64,000 bases of DNA from Synchiropus splendidus. Lineage: Eukaryota; Chordata; Actinopteri; Syngnathiformes; Callionymidae. Below the pieces are notes generated by a model, which saw only the letters and a list, made by a program, of their open reading frames with translations, did not search any database and had not been told where the DNA came from. This document shows positions 26,304 to 39,200 of this stretch, in pieces. A program made the translations under genes and the position numbers. Where the stretch lies: the NCBI RefSeq assembly GCF_027744825.2, contig NC_071336.1, forward strand, positions 16,648,501 to 16,712,500. Direction: 5' to 3'. Position 1 is the first letter of the stretch, and each line of letters opens with the position of its first letter.

Positions 26304-26309
26304 TTTAAT
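26304..26309 (-). terminator. serpine1: serpine1 candidate poly(A) signal (ATTAAA)
   Basis: TTTAAT on the plus strand reads ATTAAA on the minus strand, about 280 bases after the serpine1 stop codon. It is the best signal I see downstream of the gene. Confidence 0.4.
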
Positions 26310-26585
26310 AAATAACCAACATAATGCAAGGGATCATATCAAAACAGACAGAATACAGAAAAATATATTTTAAAAAATACAGCTTTTCAAAAACACAAAC
26401 ATCAACAAAGCATTTCTCATTTTTTTCATGTGTGAATGACGCGCAAGAAGAGGAATAAATTAGCATATACAGAAGGCAAAGTCTCGTCCACGTCATGTCC
26501 ATGGCAGGTAAGCTGTTAAGAGTCAGTCCAGTGAGAAGGAAGTCGCAGTAGTAGACTCAGTGCGAGGATTTGGGAATGTTGGCTT

Positions 26586-28614
26586 CTACTGCTGCTCTGG
26601 GTGGTTGAACTGACCCATGAAGAGGACAGTGCCTGCAGAGATACGGAGGAGACATCATAAGAGTCTGCACTTTGGCAATGAGATTCAAGTCAAACGCAGT
26701 AGGAGTCTTACCTGTGGGTTTATGCTGGATCAGGAAGAGGAATGGTCGGTCGAGAGTGATCTCCTCTACCGCCATGCGGGAAAACATCACGGCGGCTATT
26801 AAAGGAAAGAATAGGGTTGATCATCGATGAGGTCAGTGTTTATATCGCAGTGAACGGGAAGAGTTTGGGGCACCCACCTGAAACTGCCGCTCCTTTCGTA
26901 CCAAGCTCGTTCACTTCGATCTTCAGCCTCTGCAGAATCTTGGAAACACACAGTCTCTCGTCGGCTGGCGGCAGAAAGGTCAGGTTAGAATTCAATTAGA
27001 AGAAGCACAGATGATGTCAGATGATGAAGATTTCTGCACCTCAGCACAGAGACTGGATGTTTCGATTTGAGAACTTACTCGTGATCCGAGTGAAGTCAGC
27101 AGTTGCCAGGTTGAACATTTCTCCCAGACCCATGTTGACGAGAGCGTCCTTCAAATTCACCTCGGAGGTCAGCGTGAACCTGGAGCGTCACAAACACTGT
27201 CAACAATCTCTCTCCTCTTTGAAGTCCACTACTTGAGATAAGAGCACAACTACAACACAGGGACTCCTGTGCGGCCTGCTTCAAGCACAGCCATCTCTCA
27301 CCTGGGCAGGGCCAGCTGCCTCTTCACGTTCCTCATCTCTGCTCTCCACTGGGGAATCTTCTGGCTGCTAAGCTCAGCACTGAGAGTGCTCAGAGGAACC
27401 TCAGACTCAAACGGGGACACCAGGAACATGCTGAGAGAGTCGCCCTCATATGGGACCTCGATGACGTCATAGTCGGTTCCTTCGGCAGTCACAAACTCAC
27501 CTGTCGGTCAAAGGACGGTCAGCGACGGTAGGTTGAGACTGAAAGTGATCCGACTCACCATAGTTGAAGCGGTTGGTGAGTCGCATCATGTGGACGGGCA
27601 GGGAGCTGCCGTTAGCACAGTGGAACATTCTTTCTTGGGTCAGCTTCGGGTCGAAAGGAACCTTCCACAGGCCTTGAAAGTGCAGGGCATTCAGCAGGAT
27701 CAGTCTTGTCTCATCAGAAAGAGATCCAGAGGCGAAGAACTCGGGGATGGAGCCTGCAGACACAAAGCGATGAGACATTTGGATCCTGAAGCTGTCAACT
27801 CTGTTAAATCTCCATGTATCACCTGCTGTGTGGTCCGACACCCAGGCGTTGATGACCTTCTCAGCCTGATGCGGTTTGGTGAAGTCCACCTGGTTAGGAT
27901 GGGTCTGGAAGGCCTTGGCTAAGGCTCGGCGGTAGCCCTTCTCCAGGCTCATCTTCCTCTCCACCATCACCCCGCTGGCGATGTCCACGCCCTCTTCACT
28001 GGAGATATCTCTCTGAAGAAGCCGCTGCTGCCGGGACATCCCTCTCTCTGCACAGAGAGCAGAGTAGAGTAAGTTTAAATCCCTGGTCAGGTGACCACAT
28101 AGACGCCATGTATAGCCTTGTGTTATGCAATCTAATGTTGTGGTGTGTAGTTGTTGCCGTTGGACTTTTTGCTCAGTAGAGGGCGATATTGTAGAATCAT
28201 AGCTTCTTTACTGATCCTATCCAGTTTGAATACTGTTTTTAAGCAAAATGTCTTCATCAAAACTATGAAAAAAATAAACACTATTTCAAATGTTTATTTT
28301 TTTGTCTAATTAAGGAAGTACACACTACTCATACCGTGTGAAATGTGAGATTAATTCACCGCAAGATTGTGTCCCCTACCTTGCAGTGAGAAATCCATGA
28401 CAGCGGTCAGGGACCTGCGAGTGCTCCCAGCAGCCCCCAGCTGCGCCATGGCCATGACAGAGGTGACGCCGTACGGAGACAAGGCCACATTCTTGTGGGC
28501 GGATGTTTTGGCGAGTTGAGAGAAGACTTTCAGCCCAAAGTCGGTCTGTTTGTCATGTAGCGAGGCCAGAGACCCTCCCAGGGTCAGCAGCAGCAAAATG
28601 TACACGCACTGCAT
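26586..28614 (-). CDS. serpine1: Plasminogen activator inhibitor 1 (serpin E1)
   Basis: Minus-strand coding exons: 28614-28380, 28047-27823, 27753-27559, 27500-27302, 27179-27079, 26964-26878, 26795-26712, 26632-26586 (stop TAG). All junctions are GT-AG and the frame is open, giving 390 residues (human 402). The N-terminus MQCVYILLLLTLGGS is a signal peptide. Serpin landmarks include VALSPYGV, ILLNALHFQGLWKVPF, PVHMMRLTNRFNYG, EVPYEGDSLSMFL and [21 protein letters not shown]. The reactive loop aligns without gaps with human PAI-1 and keeps P1-P1' Arg-Met (354-355, in FSRMAVEE), so it should still inhibit tissue- and urokinase-type plasminogen activators. From family knowledge it is secreted and controls fibrinolysis. 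Including the non-coding first exon there are nine exons, as in human. It follows tspan5 on the same strand. Confidence 0.94.
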
Positions 28615-29541
28615 TCTGGGGGAAAAACACAGATTTTTATATCAACAAACCTATGTCAACAGACAATGACATTTTTCTGTCCTTGTAACAGTAAAAAATG
28701 TCCTGTCATTTGACCTCAGCCAGTGACTATTGGAGGCCTCATCTTTTTTTTTCATCATTTCATTTACATAATTATTTCTACTTGATGCTCTTGCAGCCAC
28801 ACACACCTCAGATGAAGGAAGGAGAAATGGCTACTCATAACATTCTTCAATACTTACTGGCTGATTCTTACCAGGATTACACTTCATTAAAGCACAAAAC
28901 CAACCCGTTTTTGTCGCAACCCTGATTGAACAACAAGTGCGTGAGACTCATGATGGATGTGTGAGTGTGTCAGTGATGCACTGTAGACGTCAAGCCTGCA
29001 GTGGTGTTAGTGGGTCAGAGATCAAAGTCCTGAATACTGCTCTTGTTTACACAAGAGCTGACTTGTACACACACACTTTCACAGCTCTGCACGAGAAAAC
29101 CTGTGGTTTTCACAGTCATCCCGAACTGAAAGTGCTCAAGACCCTAGCACAGCTCACATGCTGTGGTATGTGGTAAATGAATTGTGAGTGAGAACGATGA
29201 CCATCAGCAGAGCAGCACGCAACAAAAGTAAAGTCTGGTTTGTAAGACCAATTCTGCTTGTTATTTACAGCGAGGAATGCAAGTAGAAAGCAACAACAGA
29301 AGTAACACAGGCAATTACTTTTGTCTTCTGTGATTTATATACACAAAAAACTACATTATAATAAGGATTGAATGCAAATATATGTTGCTTGTTGCATTAA
29401 TAAATGACCGTGTATTTATAAATTACCTCAATATTGACTCTAAAAGGTAAACATGTAGAAAACAGGTGGAAAAGTTCAACTCAACCATCAGAATTGATTC
29501 TTTAAAACTCTTGTAGTAAAAGCACCGTAGAGTGTTCTCAC

Positions 29542-29640
29542 CTGGTGAGTGGATTTTGATCTCAGGTGTGAGGAGCTGTGGGTCTCTGTAGTTCCCGCTT
29601 CAGTTTGCTTCTGTCTGAATGACTCCTTCTTTTTAAAGGA
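29542..29640 (-). promoter_or_regulatory. serpine1: serpine1 first (non-coding) exon and core promoter
   Basis: A strong minus-strand donor (CCAG|GTGAGAAC; exon ends at 29,542) follows about 65 bases without an ATG. A TATA-like TTTAAAA lies at 29,637-29,631, which would place the start near 29,605. The next exon begins at 28,615, one base before the ATG. PAI-1 genes in other vertebrates also have a non-coding first exon, and PAI-1 is a TATA-driven gene. Assignment is inference from spacing and splice signals. Confidence 0.6.
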
Positions 29641-29644
29641 TAGA

Positions 29645-32600
29645 TGAATGGGTGATGTGAAGCCACGCCTCCAGCCCACCCACGCACACGCACACATTAT
29701 TCCTGATGGTGATGTCATCTGATGTCTGGACAGGCTTCCCATTCACAGCGCACTCGCAAGCCCCCTGACAGCCCCCCCCCCCGCCGCAGTCTGTCTGTCT
29801 CTTCTATTTGAATCATGACACAGCACACGCACACCACCACTCATGTGTGACAAGGTTGCGATTGGTAAAATGAAAAATGTTGTGTTTGGTGAGAGGACAG
29901 TTAGTAATCGAACAGTTGGAGCACAACGGTCTGGATGAACTTTGGAATCATCACCTGATCACACAGACAGTTTCTCCACTGACTCACCTCCAAAAGTGAA
30001 ACAGCAGAACTTACAATTGAGTCAGAACGTCTCATCCCTTCTCTCAACAGGATGCGGAATCATTCAAGGTTTCCAGCACTCATTAATGCAGCGCTTCCAG
30101 ACTACCATCACCTCTGGGAATCCTCAGATGGCTGATGCAAAGATGGAATGATGAGAGGTGATGACAGCAGCATTTGAATATTGGACACCAAATGATCAAG
30201 TTTAACTTCTGTACACATAAAATGAAATATCGAGGTGGAAGAACAGCAATTCTTTGTGCTGCTATCCTGAAGTTTTTAAAACTTCAATTTCCCATCCATC
30301 AGCACAATCCCATCTAGCTCCTTCAACATGTATGTTCTTGAATAAACAAAGTTTAGATGTGATTAATCTACATTATTTAGATTGCAACATTAATTTCTCT
30401 GGTATTACTTAATCAAACTTAATCTCTTAAAGTCAGAGCCCTAATTCTTACCCTCTATGAACACATTTACAAACCTTTCCTACACCTCTATCACACAAAT
30501 TTAATTAAACATTTAAATCATCAAAATGAGGAAAATAGAGTTATACCTAAAAAAATACTTAAAATTTAAACCAGTCCATGTTTCTCTTGGTAACATCACT
30601 TGGAATCCACATACACTATGGATGGTGTGTATTTTTGCCAATGTACGCTTTAAAGCGGCATCTCATGTCCAGTTTAAGCCTTTAGAAATCTCATGGTCCA
30701 CATGGAAGTATACAGGGCAGCACCTTCGGAGCCCGAGGGCCATGTGTTTGACCCAATGAGAGTTACAGGTCATTCCTATTACCTTAAATGCATCTGTCCA
30801 TGAAGTATGTGCTTGCACCCAGCAGTCGACAGAGACAGAAATATTCTTTAACAGGAGCTTGTTTAGATTTAAATGGTGGTGATGTCATTGACAGATACTT
30901 ATGAACCACAGAGTCAATGAAAGTCACTTACAGACCCCCAGTCAGTCTAACCGAGACATGAAAGAAAACAAAGTTATAAAATGGGACGATTGCTTTTCCA
31001 CAGTCACATTTTATCTCATGCCAAGACGGCGCGGCCCCTGAGCCGTCTGGACACAAAGTTGTCCTCTTGTTTTCATCTCTTTTTCTCTTTCATTGCCTCA
31101 TGAAATGGTATTACTCTGCATCAGCACCAGCTCATGCCAGAAGTCAGAAATGTTAGTAATGTGGTTCAAAGGGGCGTGGCTCAATGACCTCACCAGCCTT
31201 TAGCACCGCCCCTCTAATGGCCCCACATGTTGTGTGTTCTGACCCGGGTGGCTGAATTGAGCTCACTGAAAACAGCACATCTGTTCACGATAACTTTGTA
31301 TGGGCCCACGCAGCCGCAAGATATAGCACATTCCTTATAAGGCTGCGAATGGAAATTTCACATGTTCCACCCACAGGGCTTCTGGTGGGGGGGTTCAACA
31401 GGAGAGCCCACCACTCAATTATCCCGTGATGCCAACAAATGGATCACTGCTATCGATTTACTGCGACATGTTAGACTGAAGTGAGCCATGATCTAGATAG
31501 ATGCCTGCCACCTTCAAAGACTGATGCGCTTATCTGTCAAAATCCGTCTGGCCCACACTCTCCTTCACCACAACATCCAGTCGGTTCTGGCATCATCCCA
31601 ACGACCTCTTTGTGGTTAAAAACTTGACATCTTTGTTTGACACATCACATAACACTTGGAATCATCAGCCCTCGGTCCATTTGAGAATAGATTTCTGGAT
31701 CAGATTAATTTCTTCACCTTCATTTTCTGACATCCAAAGTCAAGGCTGAACTCAAACTGGTGATCAAGGTTTTTCATCACCCATCCAGTTCTTTGGACCA
31801 ACCTGCCTGAGGTGATCAAGAAGGCAGCGGTTGTTTCTTTTTTTTTTATTCACATTTGTATTGATCTGTTCTTGGGTCTCATACTGCAACGTTACATTTA
31901 AGTCTTTCCAGAGGCTTCTATGTAAACTTAGCATGCAGCTCTTAAATTCATTTCATGCTTTAGGTTAATGCAAAAACTAAGATGAGTCTGTTTTCAAAAG
32001 TGAATAGTTTTGCTTTATTTATTTTTGAGGCACACTTTGTGATTTGTATTGCTGTCATCTGTGCTCTGTTATTCATTGTTACCAGAACAAATCCACTTTA
32101 ACGTTATGACATGTCCCCGCGGATCGTCCTCTCCATCATCATGCAGTCACTCTGAGAAAAGCAATTTTATTTCATGGCAATACGGATTGAGAAAGCACCA
32201 ACCGTACACAGCACTGCTGCAATGCTACACCCCCAGATATGCTTCCATGTCTACAAATTTAGCCTCATCTACTTCGCCAAGATTCCTTCCTGTCAGGGTG
32301 AAGCACAACCACAATCCTGGGCTTTTCACATCTGCATACTATAAAAAACGAAGTATTTCCAGTTTACTCCAGTGCACAATCACCCTCAACGACCCCACAG
32401 TGTTGCCGTGGTAACGGTAATAACCCTGCTTAAAGACATCCCTCCTTTCCTTAACACTTCCCTTTTAGGGGTAGTTTCCAAAGATGGTTGCATAAGGAAG
32501 TGCTTGATTTTCGTGAGTCAGTTATGTCGTTTGGCGACTTGAGTCATGCGCTGATTCTTCAGAAGATGTTGTAGGAATGGAAAAAGTGAGAGAAAGACGA

Positions 32601-33330
32601 GGAGAACAGGGAATCCTGTGTTTCACTGGTCATCCTGTTTTGCACAGACGGCTAGCTTCCTGTATTGGTGGAGGTTTGCGCGAATTTATCAAGAAAATGA
32701 TACTCTGGAAAAACATCCCAGTCAAGGAGGAAATGATGAATGAAGTTGTGTTATTTAAAACCCATTGTGTTCCTATCTGAACTGTCAGAAATGGAGACAT
32801 GGGTTGAGATATAGAAACAATATTACATTCCTGAGAGTTTGTTTCTTCTGTCATGTTCCAGTATCATGGACGTTCATGTATTTATTCAGTTCCTGTGAAG
32901 ACCTCGCTGAAGCCTCACTAGCTAGCTGTGAAACCCAGCCATCCTCCCAGTCCTCTCTAAATAGCTGCCTAGGAAGGGTGGACAGCCACCCCTGTCATGG
33001 CCCAATATGTGTTGACTCTTCAACTCAAAAGTGTGTTATGAAATCAGTCAACTCTTACTCACGGCGAACTGCGAACAAAGGTCGGCCAGGTCAGGGATGT
33101 TGCGCATTAGGGAGAGTGAACAAATGCAAAACTGAAGTTCCTCATTTCAACCGGAGTCAGTTCTGATGCTGTGTGATGGAACAAACGTCTCACCACTAAA
33201 GGAAACCACTGTGACTCAGATTCTCATGATAACTGACTGCAAACTGCCGATGGTATCACTAGCAAGTCTCCTAAACATGCGCTTGAGTTTACTCTGTAAG
33301 CACTCAGGTGAATGTCTTCTAAAGGAATGA
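29645..33330. other. Intergenic region with no recognised gene
   Basis: No convincing exon was found. ORFs are short and unlike known families. A run of C residues occurs at 29.77 kb. The segment around 31.7-31.84 kb may be a heavily worn LINE tail (NLPEVIKKA on the plus strand), too weak to call. Confidence 0.4.
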
Positions 33331-33339
33331 GCTGCAGAA

Positions 33340-33745
33340 CGGTGTTTTATTTCCTGCCTCAGTAGTGGTGGTGTCCGTGGTTCATGTGACTCAGTAGAAT
33401 GATGCGGGACGGCCCAGGAGAAGTATAAGAAGAGGGATTTGGGGAATACAGCATTGGGGTAAACGCTTGTCTCATACCACAGCCCATGTTGCTGGACCGT
33501 GTCACCTCCCCGCTCCTTATGAGCAGCCCCTCACTCATGAACCACTCACCAGTGTTCGCTGCCTATTTCCCGCCTGGCTCTCCTAGCATGCCTGGAAGTC
33601 CACCTGCTGCTTCTATCCTGAACTGCATGCTTCACCTGAGCTCCACCTTCCACATCTAAGAAGAGCATTAGTTCTACTCCTCTTCTTCTACCTAGTATCT
33701 TCAGTCATCACCCCAGCATGTCTACTGTTTCTCCTCTCCATGTGA
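33340..33745 (-). mobile_element. RTE-like LINE 3' fragment, copy A
   Basis: Aligned by eye, this stretch and 34,690-35,100 share a long series of matching blocks in the same orientation: a CTCAGT(A/T)GTGGTGGTGT start, AGCAG(C/T)CCCTCACTCATG, CTAGCATGCCTGGA, GAGCTCCACCTTCCAC, TCTAAGAAGA and a CTCTCCTCTCC-type end. The minus strand of copy B encodes a worn LINE C-terminal segment, so copy A is the same element. It is interrupted and non-functional. Confidence 0.6.
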
Positions 33746-34689
33746 GCTGTCTACAGTGGACACATGACAAAGATTTTTCATGTCTGATACTTGAAGATTT
33801 GTTGAATATAGTTCTGTCATCTGGTCCAGTCTTTTGTCGGTCACTAAATCATGTATTTCCACCGACACTTCACTATTGACTGTGTTACATAACTGTAGCA
33901 GAGTCATGCGCGGGCAACAGGGAGATCAGTGATGGTGAACCACATGATAGGAGGTGAGAGCCACTGTTTATCCTGTATTTACTTGTGGACGGCTGAGTAA
34001 GCGGGTGAGGTCCTGGAAACCTCGACTCAATCGAGACAAAGGGAATTAATCTTTTATAAAACAACTGAACAAGAGGTCTTACATAACCTGAGCGCGAGTG
34101 CTGACCGGTGTAAAACAAGACGGCACACATAAACACCAGCGGATCGCTAAGACCACACGCACTCGGACGGTTACCAGGCAATATCTGGGCAGGATTCATC
34201 ATGGACTGACAGTGAGGACATGCTTGCATTAAGGTTGATATTTAACCAGATAGCATAACCTTGATTTTTTTTGACTGGAAGCACGGCAGCCGTCTACACT
34301 CGCAGGCCTGACTCACCTAAACTTTGAAGCACCTTCACTCTCTGAGGATTGATGAATCAGCATTGGCGACATGCACCTTTAACGTTGATATTCTTCATAA
34401 TGGTTTTCCAAATTCCTGTAACAACTTGAACTCCAGTCAAAACATCTGAGATAACACGTAGCCGTCACTCAATATCTTGACTAGTCAGATAAGAATCATT
34501 CAGAAGCCTCACAGGTGAGGAATTGCATCATTACAGCGACAGAACCCACCAGCATTTTTGGTGGGTTGGTTATTCCCAGCTGTCCGGGGTGACACATCCC
34601 TTCCCAGCTACTCACTTGACAGGTCACAGACAAGCAGAATCACGGACAACTCGCTGTAAGCTCTACATTTACAACACAGATGTTTGATT

Positions 34690-35100
34690 CCTGTCTCAGT
34701 TGTGGTGGTGTTTGAGGGTAGATGTCGCTCAGTGGAATGGTACAGGATGGATCAGGCCAGAAGAACTTGGCACAAACTACAGCCCCACACCTTGTGAGCA
34801 GTCCCTCACTCATGCATGAGGGAACTACTCACCAGCGGTCTGTACCTACCAACCTTTTGTTAGCAATCCTAGCATGCCTGGAGGCCTGGAGCTCCACCTT
34901 CCACCTTCTAAGAAGATCACTAGTTGTATTCCTCTTTTCCTTTTTCCTGGTATCTTCATCTTCAACACCATCACGAAAGCGTGTCCACTGCCTCTCCTCT
35001 CCACGTGTCCAAACCATCTGAGACTGTCCAGCCTAACTTAGTCACCTCAGTCGAGCTGTGCCTCTGATATATAGGTTTCAGTGTGTCATCTTAGTTTATT
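34690..35100 (-). mobile_element. RTE-like LINE 3' fragment, copy B
   Basis: On the minus strand TCTCAGATGGTTTGGACACG, then GAGGAGAGGCAGTGGA and GAAGATACCAGGAA, match the LINE segment that normally encodes LRWFGHVQRR and PGRRKRG. The reading frame is shifted and broken. It repeats copy A about 1.35 kb away in the same orientation. Confidence 0.65.
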
Positions 35101-35856
35101 TCCATTGAAAACTTCACATACTATAATAACTTACAATTTGATGAGTCGGTGGTTTGATGGTGCACATCTGAAAACAGTTGCTCAGAGATATGGAAAAAAC
35201 ACCTCTGACTCGTGTTGGCTATTAGACAAGTAATGAAGCACACACACACCCTCTGTGGTGATTCACACAACACAGCCGAGTGAAAAACATCCTCCTCTGT
35301 CTCGGCCTGTTCCACTCGTGTGTTCTCTGAGTGAAGGTGGTCCTTCAAGTCTGGACACATTTTCCCTCAAACACTACATACTTCCAGTAAAGTTGGAAGC
35401 TTTATGACAATAACAGACAGAATCTGAGTCGTCTATAGACACTGAAGGCCAGCTCCTGCTGCTTGGAGAGTATGTGTTAAATCCAGCCCACATTTCCAAC
35501 CGTTCCTCCAACGGTCATGGAAAAACTGCACATGTCAAAGATCACTGTCTATATTTGTTTCTTACTCATTTTAACCACTTTCCTCTGGGAGATTCTTGTG
35601 GACACAATCAACTCCCTTCAGGCCTTTGAGGACACAACCAAATATAGAGAATGACTAAGGTTTTAGTGAGATAAACTGGTGGTTTACTTATTTTGGTCAT
35701 GCTGAGGGGGATGTCAGGGGGTATGGTAAAAAAAAAAAAAAACCAGAGGGGCGACGATCCTGACTGGACGAGGTAGCTCCTCAGTGGTGCTGGAGCACGA
35801 GTCCTTTGCTCTCTTTCTCCTTGCATGGTGAATGAGCCTCATTTTCTTCATTCTTA

Positions 35857-36294
35857 GGGCGCTTCCACACTGCGGGTTCTGTGTCGAGATCAAGCTCTTT
35901 TGGCTCAGAAGTCCCAGATGTGAACACATGCGAGTCAGGTTTTGGCTGCGGACTTGATCCCGGATGGAGACCTGCACTTTGTCTCGGGAAACTCTCTGCG
36001 GCCACATTCACCGCCACATTTAGTTGCATCCGTGGCGGAGGTCAGTTCATATCTGAGGTGACGACGACTCGTAGTACTGAGAATTGACAGAAAAAAGGAG
36101 GTCAAGCTGATGGTGGTAAACAGGTTGTCGCGCGGCTCATGACGACTTCCTTGAGACGTGCTTTGTCGTGGGTCACAAACCAGCTGAGGAGGAAAAAAGG
36201 GACATTGCCTGAGGCGCAGAGGCACGAGGCTGCACGGCAGGGGGGAATATAACTCAGGCTACATGAGACAGAACCCGCAGTGTGAAAAGTCCCT
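35857..36294. mobile_element. TIR element, MITE-like (about 440 bp)
   Basis: The left end GGGCGCTTCCACACTGCGGG and the right end (reverse-complemented GGGACTTTTCACACTGCGGG) form terminal inverted repeats that continue into GTTCTGT(G/C)TC. Left flank is TTA and right flank TTC, so a 3-bp duplication of the PIF/Harbinger kind is possible but not exact. A partial related copy lies at 41,337-41,500 in the opposite orientation. No transposase is encoded. Confidence 0.7.
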
Positions 36295-36299
36295 TCGAA

Positions 36300-39200
36300 A
36301 AAAAAATCAGTTCCATACATCAAAAAGATGCCATTCTTTTACTTCATGACGATAAGAGTTAATCCCTAGTCCACTGTCAGGTCGCCCTAAATATTGCACA
36401 TGGAAAATATGTGTTTGTCGAGCTATAGTACACAGGGTAAGAGCAAAGCGTGGACAGGCACAAATAGACTGACCACCTACTCAACATGGAATCATCAGCT
36501 GACCTCCTTAAGTTGATCTGTCTATCGAACAGCATGATGGTTTCTCATTAACTTCTGAGCTCTGAAGCAGGTGCTCATGTTCTGGTTCTGTCATCTCTTT
36601 GTAACATTTTAGCACGACTGAGGTAAAATCCTCCCTTTAATAAACCTTCTCCTCATTCTCATTCAAACGTACTGTTCTGTAGATCCAGCCATCGACCTTC
36701 AACAGGCTTGTTGTTGTGACCTTTTTAGCCCAACAAATTTAGTTCCTCCAGAAATATTTCTGATCCTCTCTAGTTGTACAGTATGACATTGACATAGAAT
36801 GTTTATACTTTAATTCAGGTCCAGTACGTACGAATGAGGTGCAATTGTGTGTCACTGTGATTCAAAGTTAGGGCAGCATCAACTTCTTGCGCTGCTTGAC
36901 AGTGGTGTGTCCTAGATAAGGTTGATCACTGCTGTACCACTGAGGAGGGGCAGGAAGCATGTAGTGGCCCATATGAGTGGCTGATCTGTATCTGCATCTT
37001 CTGATATTACTTGAGGATGAGCTGCATCCTGAATGTCTACTATGTGCATACGTGTGTATAAGTACTGAAGATCATGCTCTAAATTGATGAAATGAGGATT
37101 GAAACATGCGTTCAGTATTTTTCAGCAAACAACTCCAACAGCAGTTTCTAAAAATGAATAGTCATTTTTTAAAAAACATGGTCAGAATGAGATCATATTT
37201 TCCCCGCTGCCTGATAAACACAGATGTTATCAATCTTAGTCCTGCCTTATTCCGTCCTCCTCTGCACTTCCTGTGCTCTTCTCACTTTTATTCCAAAGTC
37301 GCCTTGCTGCATTTCTGAGAAGAATGCATCACATTAGTAACTCAACATGCAGGAATCAAGAAGAATCAGCTTGAAATCCTCAATGGTGTGGAGCTGGTGC
37401 ATCTTTACTGCCACATACATTTGTGGAGGAAATACCTTTGACTCCTTGTGGGACCATGAACAAGTCAGCAGTAACAAGGGAAGGTTCCTCTGGTGAGTGT
37501 GGAGACTATTTGGAGTTCTGGGGGATTATAGGACTGGAAACTCTCTCTGATATAAACCTCCTGCTGCACTTCACTGTGATGAGTCAGTAGTTTCAAAATT
37601 GAAGGGAAAGTCCAAATATCTTGCCAAAATATTCAGGTTTTGCATGTGCAAATAAATGTTGTTTGACTTCAGGACTGTGAACATGTAACTTTCTTTCATG
37701 CGTTGATCACATTATTTACATCTCAGCAAATCTTTTTCATCACAGTTGTGTGATATAGTAAACTCTCAAACCACGAACTAATCTTTTTCTGACACAAACT
37801 AGTCTATTGTAGCCAATAGCATGACAGATGAGATTTTGCAAGCAATAATAGGACTTGGTGTGGATGGTGAGTGACATCATGTTGGTGGCCATGTGTAAAT
37901 ATGAGCAGATGTGGGCCTGACCTGCCTGACCAAAGATCATCTTCAAGTGTTAGCAGGTGTTACTTGACTAAACATCATATCTGTGTTGTATAAACGTCAT
38001 AATCTGAAACATAACTTTTGGTAAGTTTTAGTTGTCCAAAGGTGCCAGTGTGTTCATAAATGGTTGTCTATACATTTGCCCTGTGACAGGCTGGTGAGCA
38101 AAAGGAAGCTTATCCAAGCACAGAGTTCTAACATATTATTAGAGGGAAGGACGAGGTTCATTATATAACACATTTTGTCTTTATTAAAATTATATTTTCA
38201 GAGTGCAACCTATACTTCACCAGCTTTATCGCCGTAACAGGACAAAAATATGATGTAAGTAACTGCAACAGTGAAGTATGTTTGTGAGTGTACAGCACCA
38301 GCTGATATTTGACGTTGATGATTCAAGGAAAACACACAGCTTTAACCGCAGCCTTACTCAACAAGGCTTGATGGTTGGGGAAGAAAGGCACATGCCATCA
38401 ATTTGTGCTTGTGTAGTCATGCTCATAGCGATCATTCCAAATAGTGAGTGTTGAATTATCAGCGCCAGAGACTGGATGGAGAGGAGGAAGCTGTGGTGGC
38501 CAGCTCGCTTGATAATAACTCACAGGAAGTAACTCATGGCAAATGAAAGTGACACACAGGAGTGTGCATCTTCTATTTATAGAGGGACACCAAATGTTCC
38601 GAATATCTGGGGGATGAAGTAATCCAGAGGTCACGTCTGCCTGAAAGGAAACCAACGGGGGTATGGTCTGGTTTTGTCATTTACCAGAAACAATGACTTG
38701 CGGTTGTGTGACCTCAGTTTGCAGGAATTAGATGAACTTGCTGCGTACGAGTACGGTGCTTTTGCAATTCTGTTGTTATGAGTGACACATCTGTACAAAT
38801 ACTTATTCTTTCTCAATAAGCATCGCAATTTATGGTATGTTAAAAACACCGAAGCAGCGCATGGACCTTCCCAAATCATGTCTCCCCTGTTGAGTTGACC
38901 CCGGAGCAGACAACATGCTCTTCCTCTGACAAGGTTGGACTCTCAACCATTCTCTATTTTAATTTCTGCACTAGTCCTCCTCTTCCTCTCCCATTGTTGT
39001 TAGGCTACCTTGGTTTTCAGTCCACAATCCTCTCATTGGCTGGATCACCACTTGGGTGTCTGGATGGAACACGTGCTGCTGTGCGACACACCTTTCCTAC
39101 CTCAAGCACATGGCTGCTCATCTCATCCTTCTGCTTACTAAGGACCCAGCTCATCACGTGCACCTCCCAGAACTGCAGCATGGACCTGAGCCACTCACAC

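Noticed and set aside
31690..31840. Possible LINE tail (NLPEVIKKA)
   Set aside because: Similarity covers about nine residues only and is too weak to annotate.
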